64,000 bases of DNA from Pseudomonas syringae (lineage in GTDB: Bacteria; Pseudomonadota; Gammaproteobacteria; Pseudomonadales; Pseudomonadaceae). The stretch covers positions 1 through 64,000 of the forward strand of contig NZ_JPQU01000056.1 of assembly GCF_000737245.1 (NCBI RefSeq), in the 5' to 3' direction. The notes beneath the pieces were generated by a model. The model saw nothing but the letters and a program-made list of their open reading frames with translations. It was not told the origin of the DNA and did not search any database. The position numbers and the translations under genes were made by a program. Numbering within the stretch: the first letter of the stretch is position 1; the number at the start of each line of letters is the position of its first letter. Positions 1 to 8,494 of this stretch are shown here, piece after piece.

Positions 1-76
1 TGGCGTCCCCTAGGGGACTCGAACCCCTGTTACCGCCGTGAAAGGGCGGTGTCCTAGGCCACTAGACGAAGGGGAC
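1..76 (-). tRNA. tRNA-Glu (TTC), copy 2 of the cassette
   Basis: The reverse complement folds as a standard cloverleaf with acceptor GTCCCCT, anticodon loop CTTTCAC (anticodon TTC) and T-arm GGTTCGAATCC; CCA is encoded at the 3' end (positions 1-3). It is identical to the copy at 248-323 and is the last gene of the minus-strand tRNA run downstream of gltX. Confidence 0.97.
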
Positions 77-121
77 GCAAAACCTTCGAGCAGATTCGTC
101 AATGACGAACCCTGGCAAAAT

Positions 122-197
122 TGGTGGAGCTTAGCGGGATCGAACCGCTGACCTCCTGCATGCCATGCAGGCGCTCTCCCAGCTGAGCTAAAGCCCC
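122..197 (-). tRNA. tRNA-Ala (GGC), copy 2 of the cassette
   Basis: The reverse complement is a complete alanine tRNA with acceptor GGGGCTT, anticodon stem CTGCA around loop TGGCATG (anticodon GGC), T-arm GGTTCGATCC and an encoded CCA end. It is identical to the copy at 414-489. Confidence 0.97.
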
Positions 198-247
198 AGA
201 TTTATCGCCTCGCGGCTCACATCACTTTCAAATGATGCATTTTAAAA

Positions 248-323
248 TGGCGTCCCCTAGGGGACTCGAACCCCTGTTACCGCCGTGAAAGGGCGGTGTC
301 CTAGGCCACTAGACGAAGGGGAC
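248..323 (-). tRNA. tRNA-Glu (TTC), copy 1 of the cassette
   Basis: Same 76-nt sequence as 1-76, with anticodon TTC and encoded CCA. It lies 90 nt downstream, on the minus strand, of the tRNA-Ala at 414-489. The spacers between the two Glu/Ala pairs differ, so only the tRNA genes themselves are conserved. Confidence 0.97.
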
Positions 324-413
324 AAAACCTTCTTCATGCAGATGATCGGTCGCTGGATCCGGTCATCTCGCATTGTTTCAAGGCAGCAAAGCTTACCCTT
401 GAAACTCTAAATT

Positions 414-489
414 TGGTGGAGCTTAGCGGGATCGAACCGCTGACCTCCTGCATGCCATGCAGGCGCTCTCCCAGCTGAGCTAAAGCCCC
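414..489 (-). tRNA. tRNA-Ala (GGC), copy 1 of the cassette
   Basis: Same 76-nt sequence as 122-197, with anticodon GGC and encoded CCA. It is the first gene of the four-tRNA transcript and begins about 20 nt downstream of the -10 element of the promoter at 509-537. Confidence 0.97.
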
Positions 490-508
490 ACATCAGTGGA
501 CGGGGCGC

Positions 509-537
509 ATGTTAAGCGTGAGTGGCAGAGCTGTCAA
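509..537 (-). promoter_or_regulatory. sigma-70 promoter of the tRNA operon
   Basis: On the minus strand there is TTGACA (537-532), a 17-nt spacer and TAACAT (514-509), followed at once by a GC-rich discriminator GCGCCCC. This near-consensus arrangement with a GC-rich discriminator is typical of stringently controlled stable-RNA promoters. It points at the tRNA-Ala at 489, so the tRNAs need not depend on gltX read-through. Confidence 0.8.
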
Positions 538-587
538 ATTTATTTTTAACAATTTCTAAAGTTTTTTGTCGGTATTACAACCACTTA

Positions 588-618
588 CCGTTCGGCCCCG
601 CAAAACAGGGCCGAACGG
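588..618 (-). terminator. hairpin downstream of gltX
   Basis: An 11-bp perfect inverted repeat (CCGTTCGGCCC / GGGCCGAACGG) with a 9-nt loop lies 20 nt after the gltX stop. There is no clear U-tract on the minus-strand side, so it may be a weak intrinsic terminator or an mRNA-stabilising hairpin. Confidence 0.55.
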
Positions 619-637
619 CAAGGGCTCAGTCAGTTGC

Positions 638-2119
638 TCAGGCGATGGCACCCAGCAGCTTTTCCCATTCCTTGTTTTCTTTCTTCGAAACGCCGCCGAG
701 CAGATCAATCGCCTGGCGCAGACGGAAGCGCGTCAGGTCTGGCCCAAGGATTTCCATTGCATCGGTCACCGAGACCGAATTGGCCTGACCGGTGATCGCC
801 GCGAACATCAACGGCATGGCATCACGCAGCTTGAGCTCCAGATGCTCGACGACGGCCTGAATGCTGCCCATGATCCGGTCCTTTTCCCACTGGCGCAGGG
901 TTTCCAGCTTCCACAGAATCAGTTGCATGACCTGGCGCACCTGATCAGGCGACAGTTTTTTACTTTCAAAGAGCTTGACGTCCGGCGTGACGCCACCGGC
1001 GAAGAAGAAGCCGGCCAGCGGCGCGACCTGGCTGAACGTCTCTACCCTGCCCTGCACATGGGGCGCGATCTTCATCATGTATTCCGGGTTCAGCGCCCAG
1101 GTCTGCAGACGGGTGGCGAACTCTTCCACCGGCAGCTCACGCAGCCACTGACCGTTGAGCCAGGACAGCTTCTCGATGTCGAAGATCGGCCCGCCCAGGG
1201 AAACCCGGGACAGGTCAAAGTGCTCGACCATCTCTGCCAGAGAGAATTTCTCGCGCTCGTCCGGCATCGACCAGCCCATCCGACCCAGATAGTTGAGCAT
1301 CGCTTCAGGCATGAAGCCCATGCGCTCGTAGAACGTCACCGAGGTGGGGTTCTTGCGCTTGGAGAGCTTGCTCTTGTCCGGGTTACGCAACAGCGGCATG
1401 TAGCAAAGCTGCGGCTTGTCCCAGCCGAAATATTCATAGAGCAGGATCAGTTTCGGTGCCGACGGCAGCCACTCTTCGCCACGCAGTACATGGGTGATGC
1501 CCATCAGGTGATCGTCGACAACGTTGGCCAGGAAGTACGTCGGCAGGCCGTCGGTTTTCATCAGGACCTGCATGTCCATACGATCCCACGGGATTTCGAC
1601 TTCGCCGCGCAGCATGTCCGGAACCACGCACACGCCTTCGCTCGGTACTTTCATGCGGATAACGTGAGGCTCACCAGCGGCGAGGCGACGGGCGACTTCT
1701 TCCTTGGAAAGCAGCAAGGCACGGCCGTCATAGCGCGGGGTTTCACCCTTGGCCATTTGCTCGGCGCGCATCTGATCCAGCTCTTCAGCGGTGCAGAAAC
1801 AAGGGAATGCATGACCCAGCTCAACCAGTTGCTGAGCGTACTTCTGATAAATCTCGCCCCGCTCGCTCTGCCGGTAAGGGCCGTGCGGGCCGCCAACGTC
1901 AGGACCTTCACTCCATTCGATGCCCAGCCAGCGCAGCGCGTCGAAAATCTGCTGTTCCGACTCGCGGGTCGAGCGCAGTTGATCGGTGTCTTCAATGCGC
2001 AGGATGAACTCACCGCCGTGCTGCTTGGCGAAGCAGTAGTTGAAGAGTGCGATGTAGGCCGTGCCAACGTGAGGGTCGCCAGTAGGCGATGGCGCGATGC
2101 GGGTACGAACGGTGGTCAT
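638..2119 (-). CDS. gltX: glutamyl-tRNA synthetase
   Basis: Charges tRNA-Glu with glutamate in the cytoplasm. The 493-residue protein has the class I signature region PSPTGDPHVGT near residue 11 (HVGT in the HIGH position) and the KLSKR motif (KMSKS equivalent) near residue 255, followed by the helical anticodon-binding domain; the length is normal for the discriminating bacterial enzyme. The ATG start gives MTTVRTRIAPSPTG, the usual amino terminus. It is followed on the same strand by two tRNA-Glu genes, its own substrate, and two tRNA-Ala genes; gltX near uvrB with these tRNAs is a familiar Pseudomonas arrangement. Nothing looks abnormal. Confidence 0.97.
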   Translation of the reverse strand: MTTVRTRIAPSPTGDPHVGTAYIALFNYCFAKQHGGEFILRIEDTDQLRSTRESEQQIFDALRWLGIEWSEGPDVGGPHGPYRQSERGEIYQKYAQQLVELGHAFPCFCTAEELDQMRAEQMAKGETPRYDGRALLLSKEEVARRLAAGEPHVIRMKVPSEGVCVVPDMLRGEVEIPWDRMDMQVLMKTDGLPTYFLANVVDDHLMGITHVLRGEEWLPSAPKLILLYEYFGWDKPQLCYMPLLRNPDKSKLSKRKNPTSVTFYERMGFMPEAMLNYLGRMGWSMPDEREKFSLAEMVEHFDLSRVSLGGPIFDIEKLSWLNGQWLRELPVEEFATRLQTWALNPEYMMKIAPHVQGRVETFSQVAPLAGFFFAGGVTPDVKLFESKKLSPDQVRQVMQLILWKLETLRQWEKDRIMGSIQAVVEHLELKLRDAMPLMFAAITGQANSVSVTDAMEILGPDLTRFRLRQAIDLLGGVSKKENKEWEKLLGAIA

Positions 2120-2204
2120 GAAAAATCCCGGAATAGGTCTAACAAGCCGCGAATGTTAACAGGCGCGGGGGTTGATGTGGGAGGAGTGGGCTCCAGAGAC
2201 GGGT

Positions 2205-2383
2205 TTTGTGTACATATCCATTAGCTGGGTAACGGCTAGTGATGGTTGCGCCCTTACGGCGCCTCACTTTTGAGAAGAAGCGCAAAAGTAAGCATGGTTA
2301 CTTTTGGGCTCTTTTCAAAAGTGACGCGCTGTAAAAGCGCAACCATAAGTCGCCACAACCGAAAGAATGGATATGTACACAAA
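2205..2383. repeat. 179-bp fold-back MITE-like intergenic repeat
   Basis: It is bounded by perfect 18-bp terminal inverted repeats (2205-2222 TTTGTGTACATATCCATT and its complement at 2366-2383). Inside, two further arms pair: ATGGTTGCGC...TCACTTTTGA on the left and its near complement around 2310-2350, so almost the whole element can fold on itself. It codes for nothing and fills the gap between gltX and uvrB. I recognise it as a dispersed repeat commonly found between Pseudomonas genes; it lacks a transposase and would need one in trans. Confidence 0.75.
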
Positions 2384-2437
2384 TACAAATAGATACCCAT
2401 TCCTATCGCGGGCAAGCCTCGCTCCAACGGAGCGTCA

Positions 2438-4453
2438 TCAAACCGCCAACAACCGCTCCCGCAACTTGCCAATCTCGTCGCGCATCTGCGCCGCGGCCTC
2501 GAACTCCAGGTCTCGGGCCAGTTGGTACATTTTCTCTTCAAGCTGACGAATGCGTTTGGTGATTTCGCTGGGTGAACGCAGTTCGTTTTCGTACTTGGCG
2601 TTTTCTTCGGCAGCCTTGGCCATGCCTTTGCGCTTCTTGCTGCGCGAACCCGGCACCGTTGCGCCTTCCATGATGTCGGCAACATCCTTGAATACACCTT
2701 GAGGGGTGATGCCGTGCTCCAGGTTGTGGGCGATCTGTTTGTCCCGGCGCCGCTCAGTCTCACCGATGGCGCGCTCCATGGAGCCGGTGATCCGGTCGGC
2801 GTACAGAATCGCCCGGCCATTGAGGTTACGTGCCGCCCGGCCAATCGTCTGGATCAGCGAACGCTCGGACCGCAGGAAGCCTTCCTTGTCGGCATCCAGA
2901 ATCGCGACCAGCGAGACTTCCGGCATGTCCAGGCCCTCGCGAAGCAGGTTGATCCCCACCAGCACATCGAAAGTGCCCAGACGCAAATCCCGGATAATCT
3001 CGACCCGCTCCACGGTATCGATGTCCGAGTGCAGATAACGGACTCGCACCCCGTGATCCGCCAGATAGTCGGTCAAATCCTCGGACATGCGCTTGGTCAA
3101 AGTGGTCACCAGCACTCGCTCTTCCAGAGCCACACGCTTGGTGATTTCCGAAAGCAGGTCATCCACCTGAGTCAGCGCCGGGCGGATCTCGATCTGCGGG
3201 TCTACCAGTCCGGTCGGACGCACCACCTGCTCAATGATCCGGCCAGCATGCTCGGCTTCGTAGTTACCGGGGGTCGCCGAGACGAAAATGGTCTGCGGGC
3301 TGACCGCTTCCCACTCGTCGAAACGCATTGGCCGGTTATCCAGCGCCGAGGGCAGACGGAAACCGTATTCCACCAGCGTCTCTTTACGTGACCGGTCGCC
3401 TTTGTACATCGCGCCTACCTGCGGCACGCTGACGTGGGATTCGTCGATCACCAGCAAGGCGTCGGCCGGAAGGTAGTCATACAACGTTGGAGGCGGCGCG
3501 CCGGATGGACGACCCGACAGGTAGCGTGAATAGTTTTCGATGCCGTTGCAGTAGCCCAGCTCCAGAATCATTTCCAGGTCGAAACGGGTGCGCTGTTCCA
3601 GCCGTTGAGCTTCCACCAGCTTATTGTTGTTGCGCAGGTATTCCAGGCGCTCCTGCAACTCGACCTTGATGCCCTCCATTGCTTCCACCAGGGTTTCCCG
3701 GGGGGTTACGTAGTGGCTCTTGGGGTAAAAGGTAAATCGCGGCAGCTTGCGAATCACCTCGCCGGTCAACGGATCGAAGGCCGACAGGCTTTCCACTTCA
3801 TCGTCGAACAGTTCAATGCGGATCGCTTCCAGATCCGACTCGGCCGGGTAGATGTCGATCACATCGCCCCGCACTCGGAAAGTAGCCCGGGCAAAGTCCA
3901 TGTCGTTGCGGGTGTACTGCAGATCCGCCAGACGGCGCAGCAAGGCGCGCTGGTCGAGTTTGTCGCCGCGATCCACATGCAACACCATGCGCAGATAGGT
4001 TTCCGGACTACCCAGACCATAGATGCAGGACACCGTGGTGACGATGATCGCGTCCTTGCGCTCCAACAACGCCTTGGTGGCGGAAAGTCGCATTTGCTCA
4101 ATGTGGTCGTTGATCGAGGCATCTTTCTCGATGAAGGTGTCCGACGACGGCACATAGGCTTCGGGCTGGTAGTAGTCGTAATAAGAGACGAAGTATTCCA
4201 CCGCATTGTTCGGGAAGAACGCCTTGAACTCGCCATACAACTGCGCCGCCAGGGTCTTGTTCGGCGCCAGCACCAGCGTCGGGCGCTGCACCTGAGCGAT
4301 CACGTTGGCGATGCTGAAGGTTTTACCCGAGCCGGTCACGCCAAGCAGGGTCTGGTGCGCCAGCCCGGCTTCGATCCCTTCAACCATCAGGCGAATGGCC
4401 TCGGGCTGATCCCCAGCAGGCTCAAAACGGGTTACGAGCTGAAACTCGGACAT
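2438..4453 (-). CDS. uvrB: excinuclease ABC subunit B
   Basis: UvrB is the DNA helicase-like damage verifier of nucleotide excision repair; it receives lesions from UvrA and recruits UvrC. The 671-residue protein shows Walker A GVTGSGKT (residues 38-45), the beta-hairpin segment YYDYYQPEAYVP (about 92-103) that inserts between the strands, helicase motifs such as DESHVSVPQ and IGRAARN, and a C-terminal UVR motif (QLEEKMYQLARDLEFEAAA) that contacts UvrC. Length and start (MSEFQLVTRFEPAGDQP) are standard. I found no convincing LexA box (CTGT-N8-ACAG) upstream. The gene is divergent from the aminotransferase at 4822. Confidence 0.97.
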   Translation of the reverse strand: MSEFQLVTRFEPAGDQPEAIRLMVEGIEAGLAHQTLLGVTGSGKTFSIANVIAQVQRPTLVLAPNKTLAAQLYGEFKAFFPNNAVEYFVSYYDYYQPEAYVPSSDTFIEKDASINDHIEQMRLSATKALLERKDAIIVTTVSCIYGLGSPETYLRMVLHVDRGDKLDQRALLRRLADLQYTRNDMDFARATFRVRGDVIDIYPAESDLEAIRIELFDDEVESLSAFDPLTGEVIRKLPRFTFYPKSHYVTPRETLVEAMEGIKVELQERLEYLRNNNKLVEAQRLEQRTRFDLEMILELGYCNGIENYSRYLSGRPSGAPPPTLYDYLPADALLVIDESHVSVPQVGAMYKGDRSRKETLVEYGFRLPSALDNRPMRFDEWEAVSPQTIFVSATPGNYEAEHAGRIIEQVVRPTGLVDPQIEIRPALTQVDDLLSEITKRVALEERVLVTTLTKRMSEDLTDYLADHGVRVRYLHSDIDTVERVEIIRDLRLGTFDVLVGINLLREGLDMPEVSLVAILDADKEGFLRSERSLIQTIGRAARNLNGRAILYADRITGSMERAIGETERRRDKQIAHNLEHGITPQGVFKDVADIMEGATVPGSRSKKRKGMAKAAEENAKYENELRSPSEITKRIRQLEEKMYQLARDLEFEAAAQMRDEIGKLRERLLAV

Positions 4454-4821
4454 AACGGACCTCTTTTGGCGTTTTCACCCGACAGTGCGTGAAAACATGC
4501 GCGAAAAACGCTGTAACTGCTAGCGCCCGCGCCACGAAGGGAACGGTCGTACAGAATATGAAGTGATGGGACTACAAATGGAGTCGCCATCGGCTGCTTT
4601 CAACCCGTTGCTTTCAACCACTGAATCAGGGCCACCGGCAGATGCGCGTTGCAATATGACTAATGGCTGAAAAATAAGCCGGGAAACCGCAAAAAAACGC
4701 CTCCCAGCCTGTCGCCCCCAGCGAAGATGGTCTCTATACTGACTCCCCGTTTGTGCACCGCTCTGGCGCATCCGGATCAGAGCGGGTTTCCCCTCACCTC
4801 TCACACAGAGCCGCCACAAAA
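4454..4821. other. divergent intergenic region uvrB / aminotransferase
   Basis: These 368 bases separate divergent uvrB and the aminotransferase. They must hold both promoters, but I cannot assign -35/-10 elements with confidence. There is a short direct repeat CTTTCAACC (around 4598-4620), no REP element, no LexA box and no convincing small ORF. Confidence 0.4.
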
Positions 4822-6018
4822 ATGAGCCTGTTCTCCGCTGTCGAAATGGCACCACGCGATCCAATCCTGGGCCTCAACGAAGCATTCAACGCCGATACAC
4901 GCACCACCAAGGTCAATCTTGGCGTGGGCGTCTACTGCAACGAAGAAGGACGCATTCCCCTCCTGCGCGCGGTGGCTGAAGCCGAGAATATCCGCGTGGC
5001 TCAACATGCTCCCCGTGGTTACCTGCCGATTGACGGGATCGTGGCTTACGATCTGGCGGTGCAAAAACTGCTGTTTGGTAGCGAGTCGCCATTGATCGCG
5101 TCCGGTCGTGTCTTGACTACCCAGGCCGTCGGCGGCACGGGCGCCCTGAAAATCGGTGCAGATTTCCTCAAGCAACTGCGTCCTGACGCCGTCGTGGCCA
5201 TCAGCGATCCAAGCTGGGAAAACCACCGCGCCCTGTTCGAAACCGCCGGCTTCCCGGTGCAGAACTATCGCTACTATGATGCGACCAGCCACGACGTGAA
5301 CCGTTCCGGCATGCTCGACGACCTGCAGAATCTGCCTGCCGGTTCCATCGTGGTGCTGCACGCCTGCTGCCACAACCCGACTGGCGTCGACCTGACCCTG
5401 GAAGACTGGAAAAAAGTCCTTGAAGTGGTCAAGGCCAAAGGCCACGTCCCGTTCCTGGACATGGCTTACCAGGGCTTTGGCGCCGGTATTGACGAAGACG
5501 CCGTCGCCGTTCGTCTGTTCGCCGAGTCCGGCCTGACGTTCTTTGCCTCCAGCTCGTTCTCCAAATCCTTCTCGCTGTACGGCGAGCGGGTGGGCGCCCT
5601 GTCGATCATCACCGACTCCAAAGAAGAAACCGCTCGCGTCCTGTCCCAGGTCAAGCGCGTGATCCGCACCAACTACTCCAACCCGCCGACCCATGGTGCA
5701 ACGATCGTCGCCGCCGTGCTCAACAACCCAGAGCTGCGCGCCCAATGGGAAGAAGAGCTGGCTGAAATGCGCGTGCGCATCAAAGACATGCGCCAGCAGA
5801 TGGTCGAGCGTCTGGCCAATAACGCTGCCGGCCAGGACTTCAGCTTCGTCGGCCGCCAGAGCGGAATGTTCTCCTACTCTGGCCTCACCACCGAACAGGT
5901 GCATCGTCTGCGTAACGAGTTCGGCATCTACGCCCTGGACACCGGTCGCATCTGTGTGGCGGCGCTGAACCAGAACAACATCGAGACCGTGTGCAAGGCG
6001 ATTGAACAGGTGATCTAA
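4822..6018 (+). CDS. aromatic/aspartate amino acid aminotransferase (class I)
   Basis: PLP-dependent transaminase of the AspC/TyrB family, 398 residues, cytoplasmic, moving amino groups between aspartate or aromatic amino acids and 2-oxoglutarate. The PLP lysine lies in SSFSKSFSLYGERVG (about residue 247) and the cofactor-binding block is CCHNPTGVDLT (about 191-201). I start it at ATG 4822 (MSLFSAVEMAPRDPILGL), the conserved beginning of the family; an in-frame upstream start at 4753 would add 23 residues that do not resemble it. It sits divergent to uvrB, as an equivalent aminotransferase does in P. aeruginosa. Whether it prefers aromatic or acidic substrates cannot be read from motifs alone. 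Confidence 0.93.
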   Translation: MSLFSAVEMAPRDPILGLNEAFNADTRTTKVNLGVGVYCNEEGRIPLLRAVAEAENIRVAQHAPRGYLPIDGIVAYDLAVQKLLFGSESPLIASGRVLTTQAVGGTGALKIGADFLKQLRPDAVVAISDPSWENHRALFETAGFPVQNYRYYDATSHDVNRSGMLDDLQNLPAGSIVVLHACCHNPTGVDLTLEDWKKVLEVVKAKGHVPFLDMAYQGFGAGIDEDAVAVRLFAESGLTFFASSSFSKSFSLYGERVGALSIITDSKEETARVLSQVKRVIRTNYSNPPTHGATIVAAVLNNPELRAQWEEELAEMRVRIKDMRQQMVERLANNAAGQDFSFVGRQSGMFSYSGLTTEQVHRLRNEFGIYALDTGRICVAALNQNNIETVCKAIEQVI

Positions 6019-6032
6019 GCCTCCATCGCAAC

Positions 6033-6074
6033 AAAAAAGGGGAAGCAGACCGAGGTCTGGCTTCCCCTTTTTTT
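6033..6074 (+). terminator. intrinsic terminator of the aminotransferase
   Basis: A-rich tract, stem GGGGAAGCAGAC / GTCTGGCTTCCCC with one bulge and a short loop, then a run of seven T. It begins 15 nt after the stop codon and is bidirectional in appearance. Confidence 0.9.
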
Positions 6075-6097
6075 ATGGCATTTATTCACACGGATTA

Positions 6098-6188
6098 TGT
6101 GGGAGCGAATTCATTCGCGAAGCGGCATTGCAGTCGACACTCCTTTTGTGGATGTAAGGGCTTCTTCGCGAATGAATTCGCTCCCACA
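6098..6188. repeat. REP doublet (BIME)
   Basis: Two head-to-head REP units: TGTGGGAGCGAATTCATTCG at the left and the complementary CGAATGAATTCGCTCCCACA at the right, separated by about 45 nt. It lies between the terminator at 6074 and the fpv cluster. Confidence 0.85.
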
Positions 6189-6261
6189 GGAACACATCCA
6201 CCTTCACCACTCCGCCACTAGAAACAAATTCTTACATCTGAAATAAGAATTAAAGCTGTAG

Positions 6262-6278
6262 GTATTTCATTCTCATTC
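6262..6278. promoter_or_regulatory. possible Fur box upstream of the fpv cluster
   Basis: The stretch GTATTTCATTCTCATTC resembles overlapping Fur hexamers (reverse strand GAATGAGAATGAAATAC) but matches the 19-bp consensus only partly. It lies about 115 nt before fpvG, in an A+T-rich stretch that differs from its surroundings. Fur control is expected for a pyoverdine-iron system; the site call itself is weak. Confidence 0.35.
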
Positions 6279-6393
6279 GTCTTAACAAAAATGCAGCAGT
6301 TGCGTCTTCAACAGTCACGCCTGCTTTTCCGGTGACACAACAAGCCCAAGCGATCATTGGGTTGCTCCAACCGTGAGTCGAGACCGTTATCCC

Positions 6394-7605
6394 ATGTCGA
6401 AGAAATCCCGTTCAAAAATCTGGTTTCTGGTCCACAGCTGGCTGGCATTGCCGATCTGGTTCTTTGTGCTGATCGTCTGTTTTACCGGCACCCTGGCCGT
6501 GGTCAGTAAGGAAATCATGTGGCTGGTCAACCCGGAGATGCGCGCGAATCCGCCCAGCAACGATGCCCCGCGCATGAGCTTTGAGCAGGTCAAGCAGACG
6601 ATTCTGAGCAAAGACCCGCACCTGATCGTCAACCGGATTTCCGAGCCGGACGGCGATTACTTCGCCCTGAATGTACGGGTCACCTACCCCGGTGGTCGCG
6701 CGGTGACGGCCTATGCCAACCCCTACACCGGCGTGATGCAGGGCATCGCGCCATCCTTCGACTTCCCCGCCTTCACCCGGGCCTTGCACGGCTGGTGGCT
6801 GGTGCCGTTCACCAATGGTTTCTCCTGGGGCTGGTACATGGTCTCGATGCTCAGCATCCCGTTGCTGGCGTCATTGGTGACGGGGCTGGTGGTCTACAAG
6901 AAATTCTGGAAAGGCTTCTTCAAGCCCACGCTGCGTTTGAACCACGGTGCGCGGATTTTCTGGGGGGATTTCCACCGTTTAAGCGGTATCTGGTCGATCT
7001 GGTTCATCGCGGTGATTTCCATCACCGGCATGTGGTTCCTGATCCAGGCGATTCTCTTCGACAACCAGATCACGATTTCCAGCCAGTCGCCCATTGCCTC
7101 AGTGATACCACACGCCAGCGTGCCATTGACCGCTGACGGCAGCCCGGCGCCGATGATCAGCCTGGACCGGGCCGCCGATATCGTCCGGGAGAAAATCCCC
7201 GGCCTGGAGCCGAGCATGATCACTGCGCCGCTCAATGCCTACAGCAACATCAGCGTCATGGGCCGCAGCTGGTACCCGCTGATGTTCCAGAGCGCAGAAA
7301 TCAACCCGTACAGCGGTGAACTTGCCACCTCCCACCTGCTGTCGGACCGCTCGGCCCTGGAATTCGTCACCGAGTCCATGCGACCGCTGCACACCGGTGA
7401 CTTCGGGGGTATCTGGATCAAGCTCATCTGGACGTTCTTCGCGCTGATCCTGAGCATGATGGTCCTCAGCGGCTTGTTGATCTGGACCAAACGCACCACT
7501 CAGGCAACCCTCAACGCCCTCAAGCGCAACCATAAAGCCGACGCCAGACACAACGAGCGCCAGACTGCACATCTGCCCACCGAAACAGCGGAGACCACCC
7601 TGTGA
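6394..7605 (+). CDS. fpvG: FpvG-like PepSY-family inner-membrane ferripyoverdine reductase
   Basis: In P. aeruginosa FpvG reduces the Fe(III) of ferripyoverdine in the periplasm so that iron is released and the siderophore recycled. This 403-residue protein has the PepSY-TM layout: a first helix at residues 8-35 (IWFLVHSWLALPIWFFVLIV), a large periplasmic PepSY portion, two central helices (GWYMVSMLSIPLLASLVTG and WSIWFIAVISITGMWFLI) and a C-terminal helix (FFALILSMMVLSGLLIW), with histidines near the helices able to bind haem. I prefer ATG 6394 (MSKKSRSKIWF); a GTG at 6373 would add seven residues. It is first of eight overlapping genes (6394-12597) whose order and families match fpvGHJKCDEF. 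Confidence 0.87.
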   Translation: MSKKSRSKIWFLVHSWLALPIWFFVLIVCFTGTLAVVSKEIMWLVNPEMRANPPSNDAPRMSFEQVKQTILSKDPHLIVNRISEPDGDYFALNVRVTYPGGRAVTAYANPYTGVMQGIAPSFDFPAFTRALHGWWLVPFTNGFSWGWYMVSMLSIPLLASLVTGLVVYKKFWKGFFKPTLRLNHGARIFWGDFHRLSGIWSIWFIAVISITGMWFLIQAILFDNQITISSQSPIASVIPHASVPLTADGSPAPMISLDRAADIVREKIPGLEPSMITAPLNAYSNISVMGRSWYPLMFQSAEINPYSGELATSHLLSDRSALEFVTESMRPLHTGDFGGIWIKLIWTFFALILSMMVLSGLLIWTKRTTQATLNALKRNHKADARHNERQTAHLPTETAETTL

Positions 7606-8159
7606 ACAAGGCCGCTACTGTGACACCGCCCTCGAAGCGCTCGCCTACAAAGCTCAGCCGCTTCTGGTACAAGTGGCGGTTCCACCTCAACATCCTGTTG
7701 TTGCTGATACCGCTGGGGTTCATGCCCAAGTACTTCTCCGATATGGCGCTGTTTCGCGGCGATGCTGGTCTCGGTCAGCGTGAGATCGGCGAGGTTCAGG
7801 TCGGGCCATGGAGCATTCGTCTGGCCGAATTACGCAACAGCGCGCCGATGCTCGACGGAGCTTCGGGTTATATGAAGACCTTCAACGCCGCGCTGTGCAC
7901 CGAGTGCGCGGACCGGGTCAAGGCGACTTACCTGCGGATCGGCAAACCCCGCAGTCTGCGCGCCGCCGGGGTGATTTTCTTCGGCTCGCCCTATCGCATG
8001 GGCGCGTTCATGCAAATCCCTGAACGTACCGACCCTGATGCCGACCTGTGGATCACCATGGAAGGGTGGGACGGCTCAGTGCATCAGGCTTCCATCCCTT
8101 TGTCACAGGCCTCCCCCGCTACGGTTGCCTGGTTGAAAACCCAAGGAGTCAAACCATGA
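7602..8159 (+). CDS. fpvH: FpvH-like membrane-anchored accessory protein
   Basis: A 185-residue protein starting with GTG that overlaps the fpvG stop by 4 nt. A positively charged amino terminus precedes one transmembrane segment (LNILLLLIPLGFMP, about residues 30-45); the rest is predicted periplasmic. It contains a CTEC pair (AALCTECADRV) that could bind metal or form a disulfide. I recognise it from position and size as FpvH, an inner-membrane partner of the FpvG reductase in the iron-release complex; its biochemical role is not established. It has no recognisable catalytic motif. Confidence 0.8.
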   Translation: MNKAATVTPPSKRSPTKLSRFWYKWRFHLNILLLLIPLGFMPKYFSDMALFRGDAGLGQREIGEVQVGPWSIRLAELRNSAPMLDGASGYMKTFNAALCTECADRVKATYLRIGKPRSLRAAGVIFFGSPYRMGAFMQIPERTDPDADLWITMEGWDGSVHQASIPLSQASPATVAWLKTQGVKP

Positions 8160-8494
8160 CCAGCAGACTTTATCTTCGCCGGCTGGGCACATCCGCGCTG
8201 TTCCTGCTCGGCGCAGGCCTCAGCAGCGTTGCCCTGGCGCACAACCCGATGTGCGAATGCAAACAGATCGAGAATGAACAGATCCGCTGCACCGGTGGTT
8301 TTTCCGATGGCAGCGGCGCACCGGGAGTAACCCTGGACGTGATCGGCTACGACGAAACCATCCTGGTACCCGGCAAACTGGGTGAGGACTCGACAATGAC
8401 TTTCAAAAAACCCGCCTCAGAGTTCTACGTGCTGTTCGACGCAGGTCCCGGCCACGTGGTGGAAATCGACCAAGCGGATATCCAGGCCCCATGA
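8156..8494 (+). CDS. fpvJ: FpvJ-like small exported protein
   Basis: A 112-residue secreted protein overlapping fpvH by 4 nt (ATGA). The signal peptide (RRLGTSALFLLGAGLSSVALA) ends about residue 24, leaving a mature protein that begins HNPMCECKQI, with three cysteines in the first 40 residues (MCEC...RCTGG) and a beta-rich remainder resembling carboxypeptidase-regulatory-like periplasmic domains. By position it is FpvJ of the ferripyoverdine iron-release set. The His/Met/Cys-rich mature end suggests transient metal handling, which is inference. Confidence 0.78.
   Translation: MTSRLYLRRLGTSALFLLGAGLSSVALAHNPMCECKQIENEQIRCTGGFSDGSGAPGVTLDVIGYDETILVPGKLGEDSTMTFKKPASEFYVLFDAGPGHVVEIDQADIQAP

Noticed and set aside
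566..2224. Open frame of 552 codons on the plus strand across gltX
   Set aside because: It is antisense to a clear glutamyl-tRNA synthetase, reads as low-information sequence rich in Arg, His and Gln, and arises from the high G+C third positions of gltX.
4454..4560. LexA (SOS) box upstream of uvrB
   Set aside because: No CTGT-N8-ACAG palindrome or close variant is visible in the upstream region.
6230..6393. PvdS-type (TAAAT-N16-CGT) promoter before the fpv cluster
   Set aside because: TAAAG and CGT occur but at 22 nt spacing; I could not find a match with the correct spacing.
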